From Otatea glauca (taxonomy: Eukaryota > Streptophyta > Magnoliopsida > Poales > Poaceae), in assembly GCA_036346275.1 (NCBI GenBank), contig CM070713.1, forward strand, positions 76,500,382-76,564,381: a stretch of DNA of 64,000 nucleotides. Direction: 5' to 3'. Positions 36,442 to 47,921 of this stretch are shown here, piece after piece (the stretch's first letter is position 1; each line of letters opens with the position of its first letter). Position numbers and translations under genes: made by a program. The notes under the pieces were generated by a model that was not told where the DNA came from, searched no databases, and was given only the letters and a program-made list of their open reading frames with translations.

Positions 36442-36474
<33 letters not shown>
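36442..36474. repeat. (TA)n microsatellite, right of MITE
   Basis: A TA run of about 33 bases between the MITE and the resumed RT coding sequence. Confidence 0.9.
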
Positions 36475-36477
<3 letters not shown>

Positions 36478-37189
36478 ATTGTCCACTTCATTTTCTTTGA
36501 AACCAAAATTTATTATGGTCTCATCGAATTTAAGGTATCACTGTCTAGACGCTTGTTTTAGTCCATAGATGGATTTCTTAAGTCGACATCTCATATGTTC
36601 CTTGCCTTCAATGACAAAACCTTCCGCTTAAGTCATGTAAACATTCTCATGCAAGTCACCATTAAAGAATACATTTTTAACATCCATCTGATGTAGCTCT
36701 AAATCATAATGAGCAACAAGTACCATGACAATTCTTAGTGAATATTTCTTTGAGATGGGAGAGAAAAGTATCAACATAATCAATCCCCTCTCTTTGTGTA
36801 AACCCTTTTGCTACAAGTCTTGCTTTGAATATTTCGACATTCCCCTTAGAGTCATGCTTAATTTTGTAGACCCATCTACAGCCTATTGTTTTGACTCCAT
36901 CGGGGATTTCTACCAGATCCCAAACGTCATTAATGCTCATAAACTTTATTTTATCCTGCATGACCTCAAGCCACTTGGGTGAATCTTTAGTCATCATGGC
37001 CTCCTTAAATGGGTTGGGATCGTCTACCTTCCCTATATCATTTACATCTTCATTTATGTGTACAACATAGTCATTCGGTATGGTAGATCTTCTATCCCGC
37101 TGTGATCTCCTTAGTTGTTCATTAGTTATCACAGGGGGGCTGTTGAAGCCCATCATTAGATGTTGTGCTGTTGAACCCAGAATCCTCAA

Positions 37190-38330
37190 GTGGGAATCAA
37201 CTCCAGGATTCTCAGCTGCTGTATGAGGTTTGAGAAGGATAGTCTCTTGGATTATTGGTAATGGTACATAAGTCTGAATCTCCTCAAGATCTATTTTTCT
37301 AGCCTCTGAGCTCCCACTGATTTCATCATTCTCTAAGAATACAACATGTCAGGTTTCTACAAACTTAATGATACGATCTGGACAATAAAATCGATACTCC
37401 TTAGATCTTTCAGGATATCCAATGAAATGACAATTTACTGTCTTAGGATCTAATTTCCCAATATGTGGATTAAAGACTTTAGCTTCAGCAGGAAAACCCA
37501 CACACGTAAGTATCTTAAGCTCGGTTTCCTCCTAATCCATAATTCATAAGGTGTCTTAGACACTGATTTACTGGGGACCCGATTAAGTATATGTGCGGGC
37601 TGTGTTTAATGCTTCAATCCACAAACCAATTGGTAAACTAGAGTAACTCATCATGCTACGCACCATATTCATAAGGGTGTGGTTGCGTCTTTCAGCTAAT
37701 CCATTTTGCTGAGGTTCACCAGGTGTTGAATATTGGGCTATTATACTATTTTCTGAAAGAAACTTAGCAAATAGACTAGGAATTTGTCCAGAAGGAGCTT
37801 GTCTCCCATAATATTCTTCTCTATGATCTGATCTTACTACCTTAATTTTTAAATTATGCTGATTTTTTTACTTCATCCTTAAATATTTTAAACTTATTGA
37901 GTGACTCAGATCGATCACGAATGGGAAAAATATAACCATAACGGGAGAAGTCATCAGTGAATGTGATAAAGGAGTCATACCCATCCACTGATGGTACAGG
38001 AAAGGGTCCACATATGTCAATGTGGATTAATTATAAGATTCATGTGCTTCATGTGGCTCCTTTCTTAATTTGTTTTACATATTTCCCCTTAATACAATCA
38101 ATACAGTGGTCTGAATCAGAGAAGTCTAATGGGTGGAGTATCTCTTCCTTAATAAGACGTTCCATTCTACTCTTCGAAATATTACCTAAACGACAGTACC
38201 ACAATTTCGATGAAGTCTCATCACCTAAACTTCTCTTTCGCTTATTGGTGGCATCGCACACATTCATTAACATAGTGAATTCAGAGAGAAAGCATATAGA
38301 GTTTGTCTCGTCGAGTCGCGAGACCAACAT
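37190..38330 (-). pseudogene. Copia GAG-pre-integrase and integrase
   Basis: 38330-38049 reads SKLWYCRLGNISKSRMERL and HCIDCIKGKYVKQIKKG, the pre-integrase zinc-binding region. The integrase core continues to about 37300: FITFTDDFSRYGYIFPIRDR, VVRSDHREEYYGRQAPSGQ, YSTPGEPQQNGLAERRNHTL and PYELWIRRKPSLRYLRVWVF. A stop before VVRSD and frameshifts near 37540 and 37860 break it. It would have inserted element cDNA into the chromosome. Confidence 0.82.
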
Positions 38331-38399
38331 TATTAGAATTAAAACTTACAATGCATTTATTGTTCCCAAAGATACAAATGAAACCATTATAATCTAATA

Positions 38400-39550
38400 G
38401 AGAAACTGAAATAAGGTTCGTCCTCATGGTAGGAACATAATCAATATTATTCAAATGAAGGGTGAAGCCACTATCTAATGCTAATGGTAGTGTGTCAACG
38501 GCTTCAACTTCAGCCTCCTTTCCATTTGCGACTCTAAGACTTCGCTCCCCCTTTCTTAGTGTCCTCACGGTAAGGAATCCCTACAATAAATTAATAACAT
38601 GCACAGTGGCACCAGAATCAATCCACCAGGTATTAGAGAAAAAAATCAGCATAAAGGGTTTCATCAACAGAGGAAATTATGTCGTTACCCTTCATAGCGA
38701 GCCACTTAATGAAGCCTACACAATCCTTCTGAATGTATCCACTGCTTTTGCAGAATCGACAGATGGGCCCATAATAAGAAGTAGAGTTAGGTTCAACAGG
38801 AGCCTTCTCCTTTGGTTTGATTTGCTTGATTCAGCCTTAGGAGAGAAATACAGCTTCTTCTTAGACTTAGAATCCCTTCAGAACTTTCTTTTGCCAGGAC
38901 CAACATGGTAAACATGGTCATTCCTCTCAGCCTTTAGCCTTTCCTCCTCTGGACACACATGGCGATCAACTCGCTCATGGTCCACTGTTCCTTCGGAGTG
39001 TTGTAGTTAATCTTAAAGGCATTATACTCAGAAGGGAGGGATGTCATAATGAAGTAAACCAAGAAGCCATCAGAAATGGCCATGTCTATGCCCTTGAGCT
39101 TAGCAGCCATATCGGTCATCATCATCATATGTTCACGAACGCTGTTGGAGCCATCATACATAGTGGTGAGTATTTTCATAATTAAGGTACTTGCATACAC
39201 TTTTGAGGAGCTCTTAATTGCTCCTCGACTGAGGCCAAGTGCTGCTTAGTGTTATCAGACTCAGGGATTGCTCCCCTTATTCCAACGGGTATTATGCTCT
39301 TCATGATCATCAGGGACATGAGGTTAGACCGCTTCCACTTCTCTGTTGTTGAGTCATAAAATCTCTTTTTCTCAGCGAAAATCTGATCATCAGTGGCAGG
39401 AGCTATGGGAGCGTCCTCACGTAAGGCATAGTCCAAATCTATGACTCCAAGGACAATTAAAATTCTCTCTTTTCAAGAGGAAAAATTTGTTCCAGTTAGC
39501 TGCTTAATGCCGTTTAAGTAAGCGGCAACATTAGTGTTGTTCATGGCTGA
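38400..39550 (-). pseudogene. Copia gag and protease region
   Basis: Gag begins near 39545 (MNNTNVAAYLNGIKQLTGTN) and continues as TTEKWKRSNLMSLMIMKSII and LPSEYNAFKINYNTPKEQW down to 38940, with frameshifts near 39440 and 39190. A CCHC-type zinc knuckle, CRFCKSSGYIQKDC, lies at 38720-38761 and has Tyr where the zinc-binding His belongs (codon 38735-38737). Protease follows (ATVHVINLL, then DSGFTLHLNNIDYVPTMRTN). Gag would form the particle; this copy is inactive. Confidence 0.78.
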
Positions 39551-40773
39551 ATCAAAACAAAACATAATCAGTAAATATTAGACAAAATAAATGTCTTGCA
39601 TGAAAACTAACCCTACGTTGGTCTGATTAATAACATGCTAATGACAGAAAAAACTAACAGTTCTAACTCACATCGTCGTTGGGCATAAACGAAAAAGAAC
39701 TAATTTATCTTATGGGTGACATATAATCATAATCAATGTTGGTCAGTATATGATCATGGCCATGACATAATCCCAATTTTAACATTAAATATTCTCTAAC
39801 CAAAACTTTTCGTTGGTTCCACTTTAATTAGAGATAATGCTCAAAAATAATCATCATATAAAATTAATTGCCACATTAATTAATTTGCCCAAAAAATTAA
39901 TCAGAATATTAATACCCAGAAATTAATAATTAAACAATATTATTACTGAATTTTAAATAAGACAGAATGAATACAAAATTGAAATGGGCTAAAAACCATT
40001 TACCTCAAAATACCACAAGTGACCCAAAAACAAATGGATTTCGGCCCAAAGCAAAACGCGGCCTGGCCAAAAGACGACGGCCCAACCGAGCGAGCTGGCC
40101 CAGCAAATAACCGTGGCTCGCGCAGACGCTATGCGTGGCCCAGAATGATCCCAAAAGCCCAGTAACACGAGAAGAAAACTTAGCCGACGATCACAACAGA
40201 CTGACCAGATTTAGCCGGATCAAAACAAAACCATGCACGATGAAAACCCTAACCCTAAACACCATTTCCCCTTTTTGAGCTCCAAAAAAAAGGCGACGGC
40301 GACGACCGAGCGAGCGGGTGGGTGTGCCAGCGAAGTAGCGGCGACGGGGCGCGCGCGGTGTACTAATGCCGTGCGTGGCTCTGGTGAGGTGGGGCCTCAG
40401 GCCAGAGCGCTCGCGCATAGTCACTCCCGCGGGTGAAGCTTAGGCCCGCGAACGAGACGACGGCGATGGCGAGTAGATGCAACATGCTCGGAGCGGCCGA
40501 CGGCGACTTCGGCAACGACGGGAAAAAGAGAAGCTCTAAAACCCCATTCTGAGTGCATTAGGGTTTGGGAAAAAATGGGAAATTTCATATTAGGGTTCGA
40601 GATTTGGGAACTAGGGTTTCATATTTGGGATTTGGGTATTGGATGCTCTAATTCCCCTCCTTCTAAATGCTATCCGAGCTGGGAAAAATCCTAAAACAAC
40701 CTTTAACCGACGAAAACAGGGCCTAATCCGGGCTTAAAAGGATCATGCTTAGCCTAGCTGATCTGATACCAAA
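39551..40773 (-). other. Leader of the 6.8-kb Copia element
   Basis: Untranslated leader between the 5' LTR and gag, GC-rich at 40080-40540 and AT-rich at 39580-40000. It includes AACCCTAACCCTAAACACC at 40245-40263, a telomere-box-like motif on a short scale. The primer-binding site lies at 40756-40773. No gene was recognised in it. Confidence 0.55.
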
Positions 40774-41214
40774 TGTTAGAACAATAAACTGAACTAATGC
40801 CTAAAACATCATTAACTAGTCTAAGACATGATCACACGAACAATAATGATGAACTTAGATAAATGTACTACCCCGGTGAAGAAGAGAAAGCCATTAAGCT
40901 TTCGGTCGGTGTAGATCAGAGTAGATGGGTGAAGAAGAAAAGGCACCGAGATCTTCTCGGTGCTGGAGACGGCATTCGGTAGCCCCAACGCCAATCTTAG
41001 ATTGGATGAATATCGGGGATAGAGGCAAAACTCGAGATTCATTCGTATAAAACGAGTGTCGGCCTCTCTCCTATTTAAATCTGGCGCTGGCTATCGGGAC
41101 CGAAATCAAATGGTTGTTGCGCTCCCGATCAAAGAGCGGTTCGTAAGTTGAGGCGGGCCTAGCCCTTAAGAAATCTCCTGGTTGTTAGCTCTAAGCCAGA
41201 GATCACAACTAACA
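40774..41214 (-). repeat. 5' LTR of the 6.8-kb Copia element
   Basis: A 441-bp LTR beginning TGTTAGAACAATAAACTG and ending ATCACAACTAACA, adjacent to the primer-binding site on its left side. Confidence 0.93.
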
Positions 41215-41426
41215 TACCCACTACACGCTTGAAGAACCATTTCGTATTTGAAAATTTGTACCCCAGAGTTTTTAAAAATGGATGATCAGCTCTGAACTAT
41301 GCACTATGCTGTGTGACAGAGGCTTCTCGTCAACTCCCTAGTGTTTCTCTGCAGTGTGTATAGTATAGATGATGTGCACCAAATACAGACAACACTTGGA
41401 TTTCATTCTTGCCCGGAAGAGGAGGA

Positions 41427-42412
41427 GAATTTTTTTTGTAAATAATATTATTTTAATCAAAATTTACAAAAATAATATGCTAAAATGAAAAATAGCAGAT
41501 CTAGACACCTGTCGCTATTTGAAATGGCGACAGGCTCTCTGTCTATATTTCAATTGGCGACAGAAACCCCTACTGTAGCCAGTTTCTAAAGAAAATCATA
41601 AATTTTTCATATGATCTCGGATGGAGATAAACTTTATATGAAAATTGTAGCTCTTTATGAGATCTACAACTTTGGTATGCAAATTTTTTTCATTTGAATC
41701 CATTTAGATGGCCAAAAAGGGGATAGAAGATTCAGATCTAAAAATCAGATCTGAACATTTTACCATGTTTTTGGCCATGTAAATAGATTCAAATGAAAAA
41801 AGTTTATATACCAAAGTTGTAAATCTCGTAAAGAGCTACAATTTTTATATAAAGTTCATATCCATCCAAGATCATATGAAAAAGTTATGATTTTTTTAGA
41901 AACTAGCTACAGTAGGGTCTCTGTCGCCATTTCAATTAGCGACAGAGATCCCTATTGCAGCCAGTTTCTAAAGAAAATCATAACTTTTTTATATGATTTT
42001 GAATGGAGATGAATTTTATATAAAAATTTTAGCTCTTGACGAGATCTACAACTTTGATATACAAAATGTTTTCATTTGAATCCATTTAGATGACCAAAAA
42101 TTGGGTAGAAAGTTTAGATCTGAACCTTCTATCCCTTTTTGGCCATCTAAATGGATTCAAATGAAAAAAATTGTATACCAAAGTTGTAGATCTTGTCAAG
42201 AGCTACAATTTTCATATAAAGTTCATCTCTATTTGAGATCATATAAAAAAGTTATGATTTTTGTTTAGAAACTGATTGTAGTAGAGGTCTCTGTCGCTAG
42301 AGCCTGTCGCCATTTCAAATGGCGATAGGTGTCTAGATCTGCTATTTTTTTATTTTGGTATATTATTTTTTGTAAATTTTGATTAAAATAATATTATTTA
42401 CAAAAAAAATTC
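41427..42412. mobile_element. Foldback/long-TIR element, copy C
   Basis: This 986-bp element has perfectly inverted outer ends (GAATTTTTTTTGTAAATAAT and ATTATTTACAAAAAAAATTC) and CACCTGTCGC/GCGATAGGTG motifs inside. Internally the arm sequence GCCAGTTTCTAAAGAAAATC plus ATATGAAAATTGTAGCTCTT is present twice in each orientation, so it looks like two hairpins end to end. The flanks share AGAGGA only (AGAGGAGGA and AGAGGATGC), a decayed duplication at best. No coding capacity. Confidence 0.75.
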
Positions 42413-44246
42413 AGAGGATGCCTGTCTGCGTAAAGTCAAAAGAGCAGAGAGAATCTTTTGCTACAACATGCGTGTGAATAGTGAATATTTTACTTGATTT
42501 GTTAAGCAGAAAAGTTTTGATGGTAACTAGCCAAGTTAATTTACCGACTTTGTTGGAGATTTCGTGCTATCAGAACAATATAATACGAAGTATGCCTGCC
42601 CTCTAGGAGATCTAGATCATAATATGTAATAGAGCATTAGATTTGTAAGCTAACTCTTGCTAGCTAGGCTAGTACGGTAGTTGAAAAACCAATGACATAT
42701 TATCTTACTAATATGGAAATTCTCTCATGTTTTCTTTAATTTTTAGGTTAGCAGTATTATAAACCAGAGATATGGTTAGCATAAATCAAAGGACATCAAG
42801 CAGCATGGCACTTGTGTAGATGTATACATTTTATAAATGGTGGGAAGAACAGCTGAAATATCATTGAGTTTTCAAGGATCAATTTAACACAAGAATGTCA
42901 AACCATGTTCCATGCTTTTCCAATTAAACCTAATTCACTTGCTTCTTCAGAGAGTAACAAATTTGCCTATCAGGATTATTTGTCACTCATATATAGATCT
43001 TTTTGTAGTAGAATTATAAGGTGAACGTCACGGACGTTGATGCTATTGGAAACAAATATAGTCACATTACAATGTCAAAGCTATTGCCACGTATATTAGG
43101 GAAAATCTATGCATAGATTTAGTTGTAAGCAAAGATACAAAATTATAAATGAAAGTCAACTTCGAGAGGATAATATATTTTCGTGATTGTTAGTTGCCAT
43201 GCATGCAAGTTCTTGAAACTTGCGTGCCAAATTCAGATCAATATTCCTAGATTCATATACCATGGAAGTGAATGCTCACCCAAAGTAGTCATTTGGCACT
43301 TGTGTGTACGCAATAGGACGCCGTGAAACTTACAGAAAATGAAAGAGGAAAAAAGTTGTTCCTGCACTGGGCTTCTACGCCATTTATAATAATAAAAAAG
43401 AGGCTTTGAACTGTGAAGCAAATATTCCCTAAAACGAATGGCATTTCATCTGCATGTAGATTAAAACATGTAAGTATTTTATTTGGAACAGTACAGTAGC
43501 AAGTCATTTCATAGCTGAACATTCTCTACCTAAAGAAGAGAAAGTTGATCGGATACATTAGTCTGCATGCGGCAATTTCCATAGCATTTCCATCTAACAA
43601 CTACTAACAAATAGCCTGATGCCCTGATCTCGAACTCATCTCGCGAAAACAACTCTGCCACTGAAGCCTGAATTTAGTACGTTCCATCAGCTGTCTGTCT
43701 AGTCCTATTCTCCCCCGAGTAAGACTGGTGAACTGTACTGTACTGATCAATTCAGGAATGACGATCGCCAAAGCTATTGGGCGTGTGTACCAGTACTACT
43801 AGTAGTTTCCAGTGTATTCCCTTCTCGTAATACCTACGGTGACCTTGAATTCATCTGGCGAAAACTACCGTGACACTAAAAGTCTGGATTTAGTCCGATT
43901 CACTGCTCCGTCATTTTATGATTTTTATGCACTGAATAAGACCGTGAAAGCATAGTGATCAAATCAGGAATGACCAGCGAAGCGACTGAACCTGCATAGT
44001 AATTCCCATGGAAGTAATTTCTACATGGAGAATTATTGACGACGCGTGCACTGTAGACAGAACTCAACTTGCTCTAATAATTTTTTTTTGTAACTAAAAA
44101 GGTTGTGTCCACGCAAATTAGGTGCTCGCTGCCTCAAAGCCTCTTGCATATGCCGCGACTAACGTGTTGGCACTTGGCGGGGCCCCTCCTCCAAGTGGCT
44201 TTTAGTTGACCAGAGCAGCCTTTCGCAACAAGAGGCCTTTTGTTTT
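42413..44246. other. Intergenic between transposons, no gene recognised
   Basis: Ordinary AT-rich DNA. Around 43620-43960 a degenerate ~220-bp direct repeat can be seen (GAxCTxGAAxTCATCTxGCG ... GTGAxxxxACTGAAxxCAGGAATGAC). No coding signature. Confidence 0.35.
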
Positions 44247-44936
44247 TGTTAGCACCAAAATTTAGTAAGACATGACTCATTTATTAGATCGATGATGAAA
44301 CTGGATAGTTTTGATCGATATCGGTTAAAAAGTGAAAGTTAAGTTAAAAGCTAGAATTCTCACCGATATTGATTCAAAGATGAAATTCTATCGACAAGAA
44401 AGAGGACGATACGGTTCATGATTTGTGACGGGTCCGAGAAAGATATGATCAGGCTATACGAGGACGAGGCGAATTGAAGGAGAATCCAACAACAATTAAA
44501 CTCATCTACTTTTTATTTACTTTCTGTCGACTAAGAGTAGCCTTTGTAATTTAGAAACCTCTATAACTCGTTCTTGATCAATAAAGTTGCATATTGCTTA
44601 TTTTGGTCATCTTCGATTACGCCAATCTACTCATGTTTGCTTTTCTCCGATCTTATTGTGCATCGTCTTTTTTAAGAAAATCTAACTTTGTCAATAACTA
44701 TCTAATCAGTTTTGATAAGTTGTTTGGACTTATTGTTAGAGTGATTTAATGGGCTAAATAGATATTTAGATCAGATCTTCATTAAAGAAACCTAATCGAC
44801 TTTAATAGCTATTTAAATTATAATTTTCTTGCCGATTGCAGAATCAAATCATCTAGCACGCCATGAATCAAATTAAACCCGGTGTTTACGTGTGTTTGAG
44901 TCTATCAATCATTTGTCATATTTTTCGGTGCCAATA
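44247..44936 (+). mobile_element. Solo-LTR-like sequence, family related to 46222-46823
   Basis: Begins TGTTAGCACCAAAATTTAG and includes a TCAATAAAGTTGCATATTG polyadenylation-like segment. It shares several blocks with the reverse complement of 46222-46823 (start CACCAAAxTTxxGTAA, CGATTACGCxAAT, CCTCTATAA). The right end near GGTGCCAATA is approximate and no clean target duplication was found. Confidence 0.5.
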
Positions 44937-45241
44937 ATTTTGCGGTTGTTACTCAAATAGCAACTGAGAAGGCTCTTGCTGTCCAATCAAGATGATATGA
45001 GGCAACTCTGGACAGAGTTGGGATGTATTCCATGAGGCAGCAGCCGATCAGCCCTCTCACACGGACCAAGTCAAAATCAGGCCAGGTACCAAGGATTCAA
45101 GACTACTAGATAGTACACACAAGAATAGAAGAGCGCATGGAACGAACTGGCGCGAATTTGACCAGAGATGCGGTAGAAATTAAGACTCGATATGCTCAAA
45201 CAAACGCTGGTCCGAGCCGACGCCGGGAGCGGCCGAAATTG

Positions 45242-45960
45242 ATTTTTTTTTTAAATAATACATTTTTTCATTTAAATTGCAAAAATATACCACGATCTTA
45301 AAAAATTGCAAAAAATATACCTCTGTCGCCCTTTGAACAGGCGATAGGAGCAACAGAGGCCTCTGTCACCAGAGCGATTTTGGCACTTGTCGCCCTCTAA
45401 ATGGACGACATGTCCCCTTTCCTGTAGCCAGTTTCTAAAGAAAATCATAACTTTTTCATATGATCTCGGATGGAGATGAACTTTATATGAAAATTGTAGC
45501 TCTCGACGAGATCTACAACTTTCATATACAAATTTTTTTCATTTGAATTCACTTAGATGGCCAAAAATGGGATGAAAAGTTCAGATCTAAAAATCAGATC
45601 TACACTAGATCTGAAACTTCTATCTCGTTTTTGGTAGTCCAAATTGATTCAAATGAAAACAATTTATATACCAAAGTTGTAGATCTCGTCGAGAGCTACA
45701 ATTTTCATATAAAGTTCATCTCCATCCGAGATCATATGAAAAAGTTATGATTTTCTTTAGAAACTAACTACAGAAAAGGGGACATATCGCCCATTCAAAG
45801 GGCGACAAGTGCCAAAATCGCCCAATCAGAGGGCGACAGAGGCCTCAGTTGCCCCTGTCGCCCGTTCAAAGGGCGACAGAGGTATATTTTTGCAATTTTT
45901 TAAGATCGTGGCATATTTTTACAATTTGAATAAAAAAATATATTATTTAAAAAAAAGTTC
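45242..45960. mobile_element. Foldback/long-TIR element, copy D
   Basis: A 719-bp near-palindrome with T-rich/AAATAATAC ends and arms very similar to copy B (ATATACCACGATCTTAAAAA, CTGTCGCCC/GGGCGACAG, TTTCTAAAGAAAATCATAAC). The flanks CCGAAATTG (45233-45241) and CCGAAACTG (45961-45969) agree at 8 of 9 bases, again a 9-bp duplication. No coding capacity. Confidence 0.78.
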
Positions 45961-46221
45961 CCGAAACTGCTGAGTAAATTCGAGCCAAGTTTCATTTGGG
46001 TCGATTTGGGTGACCTCTCATACCCATACCATAGGATAGGAAGCCGCCCAGGTGGAAGACGCGTCGTCTGGCGGCTCGACGTCGCCTCGGCTCCTCAAGC
46101 GCCTACCTCCGCCACTCACGTTGGGAGGCCTCGTCGCGCAGTGAGCTCGCATGTCAGCCCGTAACTCTGCACAATTGCCTCACAAAAAACTTTGCAAAAT
46201 TACTTCGAAACCATAGGATAC

Positions 46222-46823
46222 TGTTGTCGTCAAAAAACGTGAGTAAAGGTTTATCGGCTACAACACACCGAACGAACACATAATTCTAAGGTTTAATACG
46301 TGTCAACCGATTAAATCATGCAATCGGTAAAATAAATATAAAATACGATCAAAGCTGATCTATGAAGATAATCGGTAAAGATCTAAACAGCTAAAAAATC
46401 GATCGAATTTAGGGTAAGATAAGTTTAATTAGCCGATTAGGGCTAATCATATGATAGAGGTAGATCTTTTCCGAAAAAAGCGATACGCAATAAAATCGAA
46501 GAAAATCAAACCTGATTAGCGTAATCGAAGGTGATCAACAATCGGCGATGCGCAACTTTATTAATCAGATCAGATTACAAGAAAGAATCTAAATTATAGA
46601 GGTTACTCCTGTTTTTTATAGCTATCGGCCAACCGTATCTTTTTCCAACACACTGCAAAACATGATTCGCATTGGCCTCAACTCGAACAGTACCCCTGTT
46701 TTTAGATAAATATCGGTCACAATTCATACTTAAACCCTTTTTTCATATTTGATATCAACTAAAATATCTCTTAACCCTTAGCCTGACAATTTGGCTACAC
46801 TTTACCAAAATTTGGTGTAAACA
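46222..46823 (-). mobile_element. Solo LTR with GATAC target duplication
   Basis: A 602-bp sequence with TGTTTACACC...ACAACA ends on the - strand and exact 5-bp flanks GATAC (46217-46221 and 46824-46828). No internal domain or partner LTR is next to it, so it is a solo LTR left by recombination between the ends of a retrotransposon. Repeated ATCGGT/ACCGAT motifs run through it. The superfamily was not determined. Confidence 0.75.
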
Positions 46824-46891
46824 GATACACGCTTAACAGTGGAGAATACATACATCAATTCCAGCACAAAGGTTACTCAAAGACTAGCTAA

Positions 46892-47075
46892 CACTATGCA
46901 GAAACACTTATTACAGACGATTTAAATCGTCATCACAAACGTTTTTTCGAATTATCTGTATCAAAGTGTCAGTAATGACAATATGTCACCGTCTGTGAAA
47001 AAATACATCATAAATGGTTTCAAACTAGAATCGTCTGTGATGATCACACATCACATACGGCTGTAATGAGCTTTA
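46892..47075 (+). mobile_element. CACTA-like transposon terminus
   Basis: CACTATGCAGAAACACTTAT is followed by ATTACAGACGATTTAAATCG and later the opposite-orientation motif TCGTCTGTGATGAT. A CACTA start with subterminal AGACG/CGTCTGTGATGA repeats is typical of grass CACTA (En/Spm) derivatives. No matching right terminus was found, so it is a fragment. Confidence 0.42.
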
Positions 47076-47387
47076 AATCCTAGACATTCCATTTTGGAAC
47101 CGTGGAGGCTTGTCATGCGGGCCATGTAGCCTGCCCGGCCATCACCACCCAACTGCGTATAACTACTAAATTTGGGCTTAAGCCGAATTGCAGATTAACC
47201 AGGCCGTTCCTAACTTTCTACGTGCAATTCATTCCTTCTTCAAAAAGCAGGTCCAGATGAATTTGGCCTTTTACCGCGTGGGCATGGTGACGGGCTCGGA
47301 CCGGCACGCCCCACCTGAGCACCGCACACGACGAGCAAGCACCGGCGGCGGGTTTCTCCTCGTTCCGCGGACATGGCCATCCTACAC

Positions 47388-47618
47388 TGTTAAAGAACCT
47401 CGCTATCGAATAGTCCGGAATTCCTGAACAGATTTGAAGTGGAGAACAGAGAGAGAAAGAGAGGCACAGATCTAGGAAGAACGGCGACACAATTCTTTAT
47501 AGATTTCTGGTTGCTTGTACAATGTGAGGGGACCCTCCTCCTCCTTATATAGTAGTCGCCTAAGGTTTCAGCTAAAGGACCATCATGGGTTTTCATTGGA
47601 CCACGTGGTTTCCCAACA
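47388..47618 (-). repeat. 3' LTR of the gag-less Copia element
   Basis: A 231-bp LTR containing CTTATATAGTAG and a TTTTCATTGGACCACGTGG segment; about 93% identical by eye to 51547-51772. Confidence 0.92.
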
Positions 47619-47921
47619 CCCCCCCTTAGGCCCTTTGCTGCGAGATACATATGCCTCATTAAAACTCCAGAAAAACCCAGTGGGAAAAATACTTGGAGAA
47701 AGAGTACATAACATACGCTTACTGTGTTGCACGAATTATCTCATTAAAACCTTATGCAAGAAAACTTCATGAAAAACTTGCTAAGGGAAAAGAGTACAAT
47801 TCACCCAAACTTCAATTGCTAATCTTCGAGATTCATGTTGGGTACTCAAACCTCATGTTCAAGATTTATGTGGGAGTATGTGAAATATCTCCCCCTGAAA
47901 TCTGCACTTCTCTAAGTCTCA

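Larger units (their letters stand above)
35560..37000 (-). pseudogene. Copia reverse transcriptase, split by a MITE
   Basis: The N-terminal part (36704-37189) reads TIGCRWVYKIKHDSKGNVEI then FKARLVAKGFTQREGIDYVD. After a frameshift, the palm follows up to 36475. The catalytic part resumes beyond the insertion at 36030 with FTILVLYVDDILLASSNKNM and FDMKDLGDASYVLGIEIHRD. The two halves are interrupted by a 378-bp MITE and (TA)n tracts at 36024-36474, just before YVDD. Confidence 0.85.
34372..41214 (-). mobile_element. Complete-length Ty1-copia element with TACCC target duplication
   Basis: This 6843-bp element is bounded by 442- and 441-bp LTRs with TGTTAG...CTAACA ends. It is flanked by an exact 5-bp duplication TACCC (34367-34371 and 41215-41219). 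Just inside the right LTR the - strand reads TTTGGTATCAGATCAGCT, the initiator-Met tRNA primer site usual in plant Copia elements. Domain order on the - strand is leader, gag, protease, GAG-pre-integrase, integrase, RT, RNase H. The LTRs differ at about 30 sites by eye, so the insertion is moderately recent. Frameshifts, stops, a His-to-Tyr change in the gag zinc knuckle and a MITE in RT make it non-functional. Confidence 0.93.

Noticed and set aside
40245..40263. Telomere-like AACCCTAACCCTAAAC
   Set aside because: Only about two and a half units within a retrotransposon leader; not an interstitial telomere array.
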